Source of the DNA: Linyphia triangularis
Lineage: Eukaryota; Arthropoda; Arachnida; Araneae; Linyphiidae
Assembly: GCA_963978545.1 (NCBI GenBank)
Contig: OZ021732.1
Span: forward strand, 28,984,123 to 29,048,122
DNA length: 64,000 nucleotides
Direction: 5' to 3'
The position numbers and the translations under genes are program-made. Shown piece by piece: positions 11,483 to 23,429 of the stretch. The notes below the pieces were generated by a model. The model ran no database searches. It saw nothing but the letters and a program-made list of their open reading frames with translations, and was not told where the DNA came from. The stretch's first letter is position 1. Each line of letters opens with the position of its first letter.

Positions 11483-11612
11483 CGTCTGTTTTTTGCCGAA
11501 ATCGCTAGTGTTTGTGCCATTTTATAGGATATATTTTTACGGAGATCATCTAGCCTGGATATATTTCGTAAGCAACAGCTTTTGCTTATTCTAATTATAA
11601 AGTAATTAGGGT

Positions 11613-11618
11613 AATAAA
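11613..11618 (+). terminator. First polyadenylation signal after FBXL14
   Basis: AATAAA occurs about 130 bases after the stop codon. The region is so AT-rich that AATAAA recurs by chance further on (for example near 11993), so this is only the first candidate and longer 3' ends are possible. Confidence 0.3.
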
Positions 11619-11697
11619 TTTTTCATTTTAATCATTGAGAAATGAGAATATAAAAACCATTGCTTTTGGTATTCACAAGTGTTAGACTGAAAGTTTG

Positions 11698-11880
11698 TTC
11701 AGATGTACTATAGAGACCTGATGATTTTTAGCAACTTAACTTGGATTTATTTAAAAGATAAATATTTTCAAATAGCATCTCCTTTATCTCACTATCTAAA
11801 CAGTTTTATAACAATTAGTGTTCAGTTATGTATTAGTTTTGAAAAGAGTTGCAGATATTACCAGGTCTCTATACTGTACC
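11698..11880. mobile_element. Small inverted-repeat element (MITE-like), copy 1
   Basis: Ends are inverted copies: ACTATAGAGACCTG on the left (ending 11720) and CAGGTCTCTATACTGTAC on the right (11862-11879). It shares the internal order of words (TGATTTTTAG, AACTTGGTTT-like, TTCAGTT, then the right arm) with the copy at 12969-13142. It has no coding capacity and the target duplication is not clear. Superfamily unknown. Confidence 0.45.
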
Positions 11881-12968
11881 CAGTACCCAAGCTTTTTGTT
11901 ATTCTGTTATGAACTAGAAAAGCATTATTTAATGATAACTTCAGAGATCAACAAACAAATAGAAGTTCACTAAAATCCCAAATGCTATGAAATAAATTAC
12001 TCTAACACTTGTGATGTAAATTTCATTCATTATACTACCTCAATTCAGTTGAATGCTTGTGATATTCTGTATTTTTACAACAATGGAAATATATTTATAA
12101 ATGCATTTCATATTACATACTTGATTTATGTTAAAATAAGGTAGAATACCATGAAGTTCAAACATTTATAAGAGTTCTTGCTGATTTAATTTAAAGCAAT
12201 CAAAATCTACTTGTTATGAAAACTGCTCAATTTTTATATTTTGAAAATTCCATAGTGCTTACTTTTCATAGCAAAGAGAAATCTTGTTAATAAACATTGT
12301 CAGAGAAAGAATACAAGTTATTTTCTTTTATATATTTTCAGGATATGTTTTTTATTATAAAATCAATTGCCATCTTTATATTTCTGTATGTATATACATC
12401 ATTCAATTGCTTCCAAACATAGTTTCAAATCATATTTGTAAACGTTGCTTCATTTTAAATGAGGGTTCCAAATTAGTGAATGCACTGTGCAAGTAAAATT
12501 TTATTTGTGTGCATAAGTTTTCAACTTGGGTGCATACTGTGCACCCAACTATTCAAAACCATACTAACTTTATAATGATTTAAAAAAAACATCTAGCACC
12601 TTTTTGTTGAAAACAAACAAATGTTAATTTATTTTCAAAAGTTGTATTTTAAAGCTTGCATGCTTAAATATAATTGCTTTACTTATACTTTATATATTCT
12701 TAATGTTAAAGTTTACTTTTTATTCTGTTGGTTAACGTGTGCACCTAACTGATATTTCGTACACCTAAATCGCATCTTATATTAACTAATTTTCGAAGTG
12801 AAAATATCTTCTTTTTTTTTAAATTATACTTTCCCTAAGGTTTAGCAATCAAACTGCTCTGATTTGGCTAAAAATATAATTTTAACTAAAACATTTCATA
12901 TGTGAAATCTAACAACTATCCTTTAAACTAAAAATGCACTATTGAGGGCGTAACAATTTCAACTTTCC

Positions 12969-13142
12969 ACAGATGCGTTGTAAGGATCTGGTGATTTTTA
13001 GTAACTCTACACTTGGTTTTATTGAAATAATAAATATATCTAAATTGTAATCCCTTTGCAGTTTCATAACCATAATGTTCAGTTTTGTTTTAGTTCCATG
13101 AATATTCTGAAAACCACAGGTCTCTATAGTGCTTCTGTACCA
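12969..13142. mobile_element. Small inverted-repeat element (MITE-like), copy 2
   Basis: A diverged copy of the element at 11698-11880. The left part reads AGATGCGTTG then GGTGATTTTTAG, and the right arm is CAGGTCTCTATAGTGC then TTCTGTACC. The left arm has decayed (GGATCTG for GACCTG). A further lone right arm (CAAGTCCCTATAGTGG) lies at about 13249-13276. Confidence 0.4.
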
Positions 13143-16100
13143 CCAACATTTCTTGGCTTATTTTTGTGTTAATATTTTGCAAATTACAAGCATTTAAAAA
13201 ATGTTTGCGACTGGAATTAGTGTTCAGCCTCTTTAGTGCTCAAATAACACCCAAGTCCCTATAGTGGATCTATACCTTAAAATATATATGGTATACATTT
13301 TTTAACTCATTTAAACAAAATATGTAAAAGATTTAAATAGTTACCTAGTAAAATACTGGGCTTGGTCTGAGAGAAACAAATATTACCAAGCAAAAGAGAC
13401 ATTTTGTTGAATCTTTTCTTTAAAAGGGTTTGGACAATAGAAGCAGAATAATATATAATGTTCTGCAACAGGACTTTTGACAGTTACAAATATTCTGCAG
13501 ACATTTTTTCAAAATTTCCAGTATGATATAAAAGAAAAAACTCATAAAATTAATACTACACATTTATTACTCAAAATGATAATGACGAAGAAAATTATTT
13601 TTCAAACCAAGGCATACATTCAAAATTTGTAACTTTATCAATGACTGGAAGTTAAATATTTAGACATTAATACAGAACCGCTTTGTATAAAATGTTTGTA
13701 GTAAGTTGGTCCATGCAAAGAAATAAGGGCTGCTTTAAGATGTTTTCTTAAAGATTTGTCCAGGTCCTCACTCGCGGGCATTTGTTCCAAACTTAAAATT
13801 GTTCTGCAAGGACTCTGATTGTTCTGCGACGTATGTCGCAGTTTTAGGCACTTTCGGGGTTTGGACTAGGGGTCCAAATTTAGGCTTGTCCGAGACGAGC
13901 AGATTTTTAAAAGGGCAAAATAATGAAAAATTTCAGTTGTCCTTTGGGCAACCAGAAATTCAATTTCTTTTTCATTAGTGCTTTGTTTTGATAATTAGGA
14001 TAACACCAATCATTTGGAATTTCTTTTTCACAAATTCATGTTTTGATAATCAGAGTAAATCTAAATCTAATCAATCTGATTTCAAGCACTCGTTTTATAT
14101 GTATGTTTATTAAGCCATAATAACAACAGTAAAAGGAAGTGCTAGTTTTCATATTCTGTTATATTGAAAAATTTAAGGCAAAAAACTTTACTCGAGAGCA
14201 ACCAAGGTCACTTCAGTGGTGGTCCTTGGGAAACCTTAGAAAATCGCTAGATTTGACCCCTGGTTTAGACCCTTATATTTTGGATGGTCTTAAACAGTTT
14301 GCAGCAAACTGTGTATGACTAAACATGATATAGCTGCGATGAAAATACCGTTGATTTGCAAAGTAATTTGAACTAACCACCTGTTTTTCTAAACATATAA
14401 TGTGAATTAACAAAAATATACATATTGCAGAGAACAGTACTGTTAATTATTTCCTAGTAAGTAATTGAGTTTTTCATACCCTTTAATTATTTCCTATGCC
14501 AACATTATATAACTCATTTCATGGTTCTTGGCTTAGGCAGATGGTCCTTTCTAATAGCATATATTATTATTTGTTATATCTTGCCTTCTGTTCATTCATT
14601 TATTAATATAAATAAATGTATGGCTGATATAAACACTGCATGCAGTTAAAAAATCAAATGTAATTGAAAAAATTTTATGTCACTTTTTTAAATCAATCTA
14701 GTCCACAAAGTAAAACTAGGCTTATTGAGAAACTTATTTCTCGTTTCTTCAATGTTATGCATCTTACTTAAATATGACCTTTACTTTAAAATAAACAGAA
14801 ATATCAATCAAAATAAACATTAGTTTAAGAAAACTTTGCTTGGTAGTATTGGGGAACAATTGAATTTTCCCCCAAAAAGAAAAAGTGCGAGGAAATTTTT
14901 AATTCTACACGATTACTATAAAAATTTGTTTTCTTAAATTTAAATAATAAAGAGAATCTAAAATCCCTTTCTCTTTGTAAATTCTACATTCGCATACATT
15001 ATTACATTTGTAAACACTTCTCTAGCAAATTTGACATTTTGATGTTTTTAAATTATTAGAAAGAGCTTCAAAAGCTGTTTGCGTTATGTTATGGTTTCTT
15101 TATTCAATACTCTAAGAGAAGGTGTAATTACTTGCGGTATTATAGATTTTTATCTTGACATTTTTTTTATCAGTCTAAGAAGCAAATAGAACATTTTGAT
15201 TTTAAATTCAAAAAACAATTGTTGACTAGTTATGTTGTGTTGTATTTTACTGAGGAAATAGTTTTTGTCTTTATGAAAAGTAAAAAAAAAACATTGGCTT
15301 TACTTTTAGTTGATAAACAAAATATTGCGCACTATACCAAAAATATATATTTTTAAAGAAGAATTTATCTTGGTAATTAAAGCAGTAAAAGAAATATTTG
15401 TTCTAAAGAGTATAAAAATGTAAAGTTATCAAAACTTCCCCTCAATGCATGCAAACAAAATGAAAATTTTACTCTTTTTATACTTATATAAAAAAAAAAA
15501 TTCAACAGGCTAAAAATTAAATATCCTTTTGTTCAGCAGCATAAATTGTTGGCATTAGATATTATAATTTACAGTTTTGTGTATGTGTAAAAACCAATTC
15601 ATAAAAAAAGAAAATTCTTGGAACTTTACTTGTAAGAAGAATTTTTTAAATAAATTTAAGTTTCTTGAATATTAGACACTTAAGTTCTTACTACATTTTT
15701 TCTATTCACAAGTTGTCATGTGCTAGAAATTAAAATAGAAATTAATGCGACTATTAATTAAAAAATGCAAATCCCTTTTTAAACAAATTTTTGTTTCGAG
15801 ACCAAAATATTTTAACCGTAGTATAAATAAAATATTTAATTCAGTCTTTATTTTTCACTCTTTGACTGAATAATATAGATTAAAACTTAAGTTTCTGGAA
15901 AATTTAAACCATGGCTGGTGCCATCAGACCCATATATTTAATATTTTGTTACAATCTGTATACCAGTGATATATCAACAACAAATGTGCATACTTTTGTT
16001 TATAATGTCAAATTATAATCTTATTTTGGGAAGGCACGTTGTATCTGTATTTCTTCAAAATGTTGCCTGTTTTTAGTGTCAACTTTTTGTTTGTCAAATT

Positions 16101-16867
16101 GCTTGTGCAACTAATTAATATTTAGAATACCTAAACCTCAAACTTTGGTGGGGGCTAATTTGTTTATTAAATTCTACGGCTTTCAATTTATAACAAATTA
16201 TTAAAATTAGTTTTAAAAAAAAAAAAGCCTTTGAATTAACAAAGCATGTAGAAGCACTTGCTATGAAATGAAGCAATTGAATTGTATATGTGCATATATG
16301 TATGTCTAGATATATATAAATATTTTAATATAATTTTGACCAAGTAGCAAGATTTTAACGCTACTGTTTTAGTTTTCAACCATTCATTCCATTAGGTTCT
16401 TTTACGCTGTGGTCTGTATATTGTGTAGATCTGTAATTTTTGTACATAAAACACAGAAGATAAGTGCGTATGTGGTGCTCATTGTTCTGAAATCCAAAGG
16501 CCTTATAAAAACTTTGAATTGAAGTACCAACAAAGTAAATTTTGTTACATAATTTTGTGTGGCTTTAATTTATTTCACATTGCAGTATTTATTATGTTCC
16601 ACTTACGCTCCTATACATGTACGGAGATGTAGGAAGCGCGGGAGGAACTCCCTCATCAATTGGAGAGGGAGGGGGGGGGGAGAGAGAGATTTTATTTTCG
16701 ATAGTTATAAAACAGGTTACAAATTCGCTAGAGTAGGATGTGAATACTAGGATAGAATATGTTTCAATAAATGCTAAAAGGTGTGTATGTTCTTTTTGCA
16801 CCACCTCCCTTCCATTCGCATTTCTAAACGACGTCACCTATAATGTTAATTGAACCAAATTCTGAAA

Positions 16868-17247
16868 CAGGGTTCCAACGGTTATTAAAGGTGCTAAATA
16901 TTTGTGAACTTGTTTTCAAGGCCTTGAAAATACTTAGAGGTCTTTAAAAGTCCTTAATTTTTGCGGATGTTGTGTGCTCAACTGCAAAATTTATAAAAAT
17001 ACAACTCGGACTTGCTATCAACCGCGTGATCGCCACTTTTCTGCACCGTATCGGAATTCTCCGACTTATTTGTATTATGCATGTGCAAACTTGTAACTTT
17101 ACTGCAACTTTTTTGGTGAAATATACTTTATTAAAGTTTATATATAAGCATGATGCCTGAAAACAAATTTTCAAAGGTCCTTAAAAAACATTATTTAGGT
17201 CCTTAAAAGTCATTGATTTTCATTCTGTGTTTTGAGCGGAAACCCTG
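16868..17247. mobile_element. CAGGG-ended non-autonomous transposon, 5-bp TSD (hAT-like)
   Basis: A 380-bp element. The left end CAGGGTTCCAACGG and right end CGGAAACCCTG are inverted. The 5-bp word TGAAA flanks both sides (16863-16867 and 17248-17252) and is the likely target-site duplication. Subterminal TCCTTAAAAGTC-type words occur near both ends in the arrangement typical of DNA-transposon deletion derivatives. The two overlapping open frames inside (16944-17174, 16972-17160) are incidental. CAGGG ends are common in hAT elements, but hAT usually makes 8-bp duplications; some hAT groups and Transib make 5 bp. Confidence 0.65.
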
Positions 17248-17259
17248 TGAAAGAGTTTT

Positions 17260-20010
17260 TTTTTTTTTTTTTTTTTTGTAATTGTTTCAACCTGTACGGA
17301 ACTTAAAAGAAATATTCTATAGTTAGAGCTTAGCAATCAAGTATATCATCATTATATGTATATATATAACGTTAAAATAAGTTAATATCTTTTTTTTCTC
17401 TTGAAATAAACTTAAATCGGCAGCCAAAACTAAGTCACAATTTGATCGTAATTATCCTAACAAGTTTTTTTTATAAGAAAAAAGTATAGTGAAGGAAAAT
17501 AAAAACACAAAAGTAAATAATTTCTTAACAATTTATAGAAAGTTTTTGAGTGAGAATTTACTACTTTTTATCTGCTATTTCTCTGCCTCTAAATTTTTAT
17601 GTTTATGTATCTTCATAATATCTTCAAAATTATTTTTCTTTTTTTTTTAAGACACTCTAGTTTCTGTGCATTGTGAATATTTTTTAATGTACATTAAAAA
17701 GGTTCCTACATAAATGTATAAAACAGTAAATAGCAGTTGAAACATTTTCAACATAGTATATTTTTCTTCATTTTTAGTCACAATATGGTAAATTTTAATG
17801 ATTCCCAAGCACCCAATTTCAAACTAAAATTTGGATTTGTTGTACTAAATTGCTGCTAATAAGTTTATGCTGCTGATAAGTCTAAAAGTGCACAAATTAG
17901 GACTGGAAAAAAAAAAATATTTGGTACTCAAGCAACAAAATCTAAAAATATTCCGAATCTTATTGAACATTTTGTGGAATTTTTCTAATACTATCAGGGA
18001 TATTTCAAATTTTTTGTGTTAATATGTCAGAAAAGTTATTTCTTATTCAAATGTTTAAAGTAATTTAATGAATATCAAAAACCGATTTTCCAAATTAGGT
18101 TTTTCAACTCTATTCCTTGCATTATACTTTATAGTTAGCAATTTTTAAAAAAAGAAAGAAAAAAAAATTATTTTAACTAAATTGTTTTCTCTGTATCCTG
18201 AAAATGTTTCTTGTTGGGTCAGCTTCAACTGAAAAATTTTTTGACTTTTTTTTACTATGTTAATGATATTACTATTTATCTGTAAAAGTCGAGGTAAGTT
18301 AAAAGTAAAATAAAAATAGTTCGTTGTTAATGAAATCTATTTTGGTGTGCGAGTTTCAGAATTTCTGAATATATTAGTTACCTTGTCTAATTCATAACTG
18401 CTTGTAAGTTTAATACCAAACTAAAGGAAATCGATTTGAAAGTTTAGAAAAATAATGCAGGGAATTTAATTCACTTTATTTGGCTGGAAACCCTCAATTC
18501 CTTCCCCCCCCCCCTCCCCTTTGTGCCTTATAAAGCTTTTTAAATAGTTTATAATTGAAGGGGTAAGTGGATGAAGGAGGCATGTGACAAATACCAGTTT
18601 TAGATATCTCCTCTTTAAAGTATTTACTTTTGTATACGTTCCGTACCCTTTTCGTTAGTCAAAATATATGTTGTTAAGAGATCGAAGATGTCAGAAATTA
18701 GTCGAAAACGCATTTGTCTAGTCTAATTCATCTGAAAACTTAACTTCAAAAGCAAGTTATTCAATTAAAAAATAATGAATTTATTCTCGACGAATTTAAG
18801 CAGTCGCGCTTTTGTAACGAAACACTTTGCAAAACGATTTGGTAAAACGAAAATCTAATCTGGAACCAAGGGAATTTTTTTTACTACACGTGGTTTTTTT
18901 TTTTTTTTTTTTTTTTTTCTTTCTTTCAACTTTTCCCTCTACTGCCACACCAACAACAAAAAATGGCTGATTTTTTTACTGCTACGCTTGTTTGCTGCAA
19001 CAACCATGCTGTGGTGTTTTTTGTGTGAGCTTTAAGGGTTCATCTATAATTTTAAGATGAAAGTTAATTGATTTAGTGTTTCCACACAAAACGTAATTAG
19101 GAAATGAACAGAATATTCTTTAACTTTTGACCAATTATGGTTCATTCAATGTTTATATAACAACTCTCTCTCTCTGATGGAAGTAATTTGCCTCACTTGT
19201 TAAGTTCATAGAAAAGGGGGGAAATATCTAATACCTGGCAGGCAATTTGATTTTTAACCGTATGTCTTTCATTACTAAATGGCCTACAATTTTTCTACAA
19301 ACGACCTAAATTTAAATATTTTTGGAAAGAATGTACTTGATTTGAGTTTCATTAGATGCAAATTTTGTAAGGATGTTCAATACCAATGTTGAGAAATTTT
19401 ACCTTCAGTATCATCAAATATGGTATTTTGATTTTGTCAACAAAAAACAATCTATTTTTATTACCGACCATTTTTAGATTTGTTAATTTCTTTTTTCTGA
19501 TTTGTTAATTTCCAAGATATTTAATTACAAAACTAAATTAAAATTAGACCCATATTTAAATAAAATAAATCCCTATTCTTTTGGTGATTTGTCTACTGAG
19601 CTTATAAGAATATTATTGCATATGCACACGCAAACCAAGGAATTTTTTTTAATTTACTAAGAAAATTAAACCTCTCATTGTGTTCCCGAAATTATTTATA
19701 GATTATGTAGAGAACAATAATTAAAACACCAAAATTTTCTGGAAAGAAAGAAGAAGAAAGAAAAAAAAAGTTTAAGTTTGAAGGTTGACTAGGTTTGTAA
19801 TAATACGCTCAGCAAAAGTTCATAATCGCTGTTTGTTTAGTATTTCAAAAATTACATATAATAGAATGAAATTTGATAAACAAATGGAAATGTGTTGAAG
19901 ACGAAAGCGATACAAACAATGATAAAAATGACTTTTTTAATCTTTTCTAATCCAAATAATAGAAAAATGGCAAGAAAATGATTTTCAGTTTCCCTATAAT
20001 AACTTAAACA
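17260..20010. other. AT-rich gene-free stretch
   Basis: Poly-T runs occur at 17256-17277 and 18894-18918, with a C-run near 18504. No coding signal or named repeat is recognised. Confidence 0.4.
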
Positions 20011-20014
20011 ATGG

Positions 20015-20600
20015 AAATCAGAAAATTAATATGGTGTGTGGCATCCTCTGGTTGCCACGTATGTTGCACAATTATTTATAATTTTTTCGATAAGGCTTTA
20101 GATTTGTTCTTTGGTCAGGGATTCCCGAACCTGTAAGAGAGCTGGTTTTAATTATGGAATCAAGCTTAGTGGAGGACAGAAGGCTGCATTATGTCGCCGG
20201 AGCATGTCCCACACATGTTTCTTTGGGTTGATGTCAGGAGAGTTGGCAGGCCACTGCATGCGTTTAATGTCTTCACTTTTAAGGAAGCCGTCGACCTAGA
20301 CTGCACGTTGATCTGTGGCATTATCATCCTTTAAAATATAATCTAAACCAACAGCACCTCGAAAAATGCGAACAGTTAATCTCTGTATCGCTTACCGGTA
20401 ACAGATCCCTTGTAAAAGATGTGGATCTGTATGCGACACTCCAAACATGATGCCAGCCTAGACCATAAATCCCTGCTTCGCGAACGATGCCTTTCCGTGA
20501 TGTTTGTTTCGTTAAAACGAGTACCACGTACTTTCCAGCTCGTGGTATGACGAGAATCAGTTTCTAAACTAAATCTGCACTCGTCACTGAGGTTTGCATT
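20015..20600 (-). pseudogene. Decayed Tc1-type transposase, C-terminal two-thirds
   Basis: Reverse-strand conceptual fragments match Tc1/mariner transposases in order: LSDECRFSL (first catalytic Asp), RGTRFNETNITERHR, an AGIMF word, HIFYKGSVTGKRYRD, then KDDNA (second Asp, near 20317-20330), MQWPANSPDINP and HVWDML (near 20205-20240), ending by about 20015. The family is DD34E. The residue about 34 codons after DDN falls in NPKKHVW, where Tc1 proteins have NPIEHVW, so the catalytic Glu is Lys here. There are at least two frame changes and in-frame stops, including one at the usual VWAGI tryptophan. The N-terminal DNA-binding part is missing; similarity stops at a poly-T run (20597-20621). It cannot be active. 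Confidence 0.85.
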
Positions 20601-20672
20601 TTTTTTTTTTTTTTTTTTTTTAAAGTTTTGCATTGTTTTTCCTTTTGATTAAACGGCTTTCAAATAACACAC

Positions 20673-21063
20673 CAGAGTGGCCACAGAACCTGGAAATCAA
20701 GGAATTGTCAGGGAGCTTTCTGATTCTGGAAAAAATCAGGGAACTTTATAAAATTTCACTAAAATCAGAGAATTTTTCAGGCATGTTTTCCCATTCTTCT
20801 GTATTTTGGCGCCATTTACCGGAAGATTTGTTGTGGTAATCGTTAAAAGTTTAATGTTACGGAAAAATTTAAACTTTTCATTACCACCAAAACTATTTTT
20901 TAAAACTTGGCATGTAATCTCCTTAGCATACCTGTTCTATTTGATCAGGGTGTCTATACATATGGAAAAACTGGTGAAATTTGAAAAAAAGTGTCCCTTA
21001 AAATTAGGGAATTTTTAAGAAATCTGTCAGGGAACTTTTTTCCTGAATTTTGTGGCCACCCTG
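20673..21063. mobile_element. CAGGGTGGCCAC-ended non-autonomous transposon, 5-bp TSD
   Basis: A 391-bp element. The left end CAGAGTGGCCACAGAA and right end TTTTGTGGCCACCCTG are inverted, with one change in the first five bases. CACAC flanks both sides (20668-20672, 21064-21068). Internal CAGGGAA/TTCCCTGA words recur in subterminal regions. A similar CAGGGTGTC word at 20947 may mark an internal or nested end. It has no coding capacity and is of the same size and TSD class as the element at 16868-17247, but has a different sequence. Confidence 0.65.
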
Positions 21064-21209
21064 CACACAAAACCATCAATTTTTGGAAGAATTGGATATT
21101 GAGGATTTCAAGCCTAAACAATCCGTGCAGATGCATTATGGTTAAAGAGCACCTATGGAATTGTAAAGTTACTTTACTATTACTACCATCTACAGATCTA
21201 CCACTGTAA

Positions 21210-22870
21210 ACCCATGATTAATTTATCTTTATTTCAGCAAAGTGAAAACTATTTTGTTGGAAAATTTAGGGTTGCCGAACAAATTTGTTGTGAGCTGAAT
21301 CTCCGAAAGGCTAAATAATTCTTTACTTTATGCTGGTCATTGTAAAAACAACACTCACGGAGGAAAATGAATTGAAATAAAAACAGCTGTCAATCAAAAA
21401 TCTTCAATGCTTTATTTGTGAAAAGAAGAATATTTTCATTCCGTAATCCAATTTAATTAAAAATATACCTTTCCTAACGGATGAGTGATCTGATACCAAC
21501 CTATCAAAATACTAAATTTTGTTTAATTATCTAAGAAGTTTGTTTGAACTAACACAGTACCTTTTAACTTTAAAACTAATCACAAACCGATTTCGCCGCT
21601 GAGTTTATAGTGTCAATTTAAGATACGTTCAATCATGCTATCAATTCATGTTTGATGTGTCTGGAAAACAACTTGGCAAAAATTTAGTCCGGCTATTCTA
21701 GTTTTCCTTATTTTAAAGTTTTAATAAAGTTATATGAGAAATCTGTGCTTGAAAATCAAGGAATTATTTTGGAAATGTGTGTCCATCAAATCGTTAAGTT
21801 TGATGCAGTTGAAAATAAATTCAATTTTTATTTCGGGTGTAGCTGCGATCAATTTTATATGAAAATAATAATACTCTTATGAAATAACGTACCAAGTTCG
21901 TAAATAATACTCAATTCCTTTACAATATTTCAACATAGTTTTAATTTCTATGAATTACATACACCGACGTCATGATACTAATTAATTTCGAAGATATATA
22001 CTTTCATATTTACGCATCTTGAGTTATCATTATTTTTATCTTCGTATTATTTTGCAGAAATCTTTTCAAAAATATTACCATTAAAGTGCACTGACACTCG
22101 GAAAACAAGACTAGATTTTAGATTTTTTTTTATGATTAAATTTAATAGAAATAATTAAAATTTTATAAAGTATTATAGGGAAGGAAGATTCATAGTTCTT
22201 ACATAATCGTTGATACTGTAAGTGCTGTTAGTAAACAAAAGAAATGGCACAGAAAGATTAATGTGACCTCATGAGTGAATATACGGTTAAATTTATTATA
22301 TGTCAAATTTACTATCTGTTATTGTCATCAATGATGAAACCTAAGTGGGTGAAAAGAGAATGTATCAAAATTTAACTTTTGAGATATTAATTCTTAAGTT
22401 TTAATTTATTTTTTTTCCAACATGTCTTTGTTATACCTTCTGCCTCATGGACATAATGCTTCTTTTTTTATGGGGAGGGGGGGGGGGGGAGAGGCACAAT
22501 ATCTTCTTAGTGCTTTAAAACTTGTGAAACATTTTAATAAAGTTTACACGGCTCTAGTTTCCTATTTCTGCCACTATGAATGACTTATGACAATCAAATA
22601 CGCCATGTAAGTTTGAACTATGGTAAGATTGCGTGGTCGAAACCTTAGCGCGCATACATCTCTCTCCAATCCCACCACGCCAACGACAGGATTTTGAAGA
22701 CGCTATCCATTTAACCTTGGTTAGGCGCGCCAAATTCAAATTTTCGTGCATGCCATTGAATTCGTGACTAAATATCAAAGTAAGTGTGTATTTTAATTAA
22801 AAACATAACATTATTAAACAATAAAATTAAAAAATATTTTTAAAATAACTTGGAAAAAACTTCAAGAAGG
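21210..22870. other. AT-rich gene-free stretch
   Basis: A G-run lies near 22473. A G+C-richer patch at 22560-22780 contains a 74-codon reverse frame that I do not recognise. Confidence 0.35.
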
Positions 22871-22874
22871 CTTT

Positions 22875-23165
22875 GATCTGATGGGCTGCCATTTATTGGG
22901 AAATTGATTGTGGGGGACATTTGTCCACCGTGCGACTGACCAAGGGTTAATGTGCACCAGCCCCCATTGCAGTGCACACTAGTATTCGGCGAGACAAAAC
23001 TGGACCCACGTTCTACTTACTACTCATGAGCCCGGTGCCTTTGCTCACCAAGTCACTGAAGCCCCAATATTTTAGTATGAAGCGTCATTCTGTGACAACC
23101 ACTGGGGCTCACAACGCAGTTAACAACCACTGTGGTCCCCTATAGCAGGGCATTCATTCTGTACA
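22875..23165. other. G+C-richer segment of unknown nature
   Basis: About 290 bases clearly richer in G+C than the flanks, with several stops in each frame and no repeat partner in this window. It contains short inverted words (GTGCACC ... AGTGCACAC). It could be an old repeat or a conserved non-coding element. Confidence 0.25.
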
Positions 23166-23197
23166 TAAGTAATAAAAGCTCATGAAAAAAAATTTGA

Positions 23198-23303
23198 AGG
23201 GAAAATTACTGAGTTTTATATATATATATAACTCAGTAATTTTCCCTGTTTTTTATTAACTTTTTTCAACACTTTTACAAGCTATCTTATACATTTTTTT
23301 AAA

Positions 23304-23380
<77 letters not shown>

Positions 23381-23427
23381 ATAGCTTGTAAAAGTATTGA
23401 AAAAAGTAAAAAAGTTAATAAAAAACG
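23198..23427. repeat. Double snap-back palindrome with (TA)n core
   Basis: Two consecutive inverted repeats. Arms of 18 perfect bases (AGGGAAAATTACTGAGTT at 23198-23215; its complement at 23230-23247) enclose a short TA run. Immediately after, an arm of about 41 bases (23250-23290, containing ACAAGCTATCTTAT) pairs with 23377-23425 (ATAAGATAGCTTGT) across a (TA)n of about 75 bases at 23304-23378; the right arm has a small insertion. The DNA should extrude hairpins readily. Confidence 0.85.
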
Positions 23428-23429
23428 TA

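Larger units (their letters stand above)
11483..16560 (+). other. AT-rich 3' flank, possible long 3' UTR of FBXL14
   Basis: No ORF with coding character occurs in about 5 kb. The stretch is AT-rich with few homopolymer runs. It carries Pumilio-type TGTANATA words (TGTATATA near 12387, TGTACATA near 16440), several AATAAA words and small perfect hairpins (12526-12548, 13824-13841, 13860-13878). Two to three copies of a small inverted-repeat element lie inside. A long regulatory 3' UTR fits, but there is no direct evidence of transcription. Confidence 0.25.

Noticed and set aside
20111..20299. Forward-strand gene at the Tc1 remnant
   Set aside because: The recognisable transposase motifs read on the minus strand; the forward frame is its shadow.
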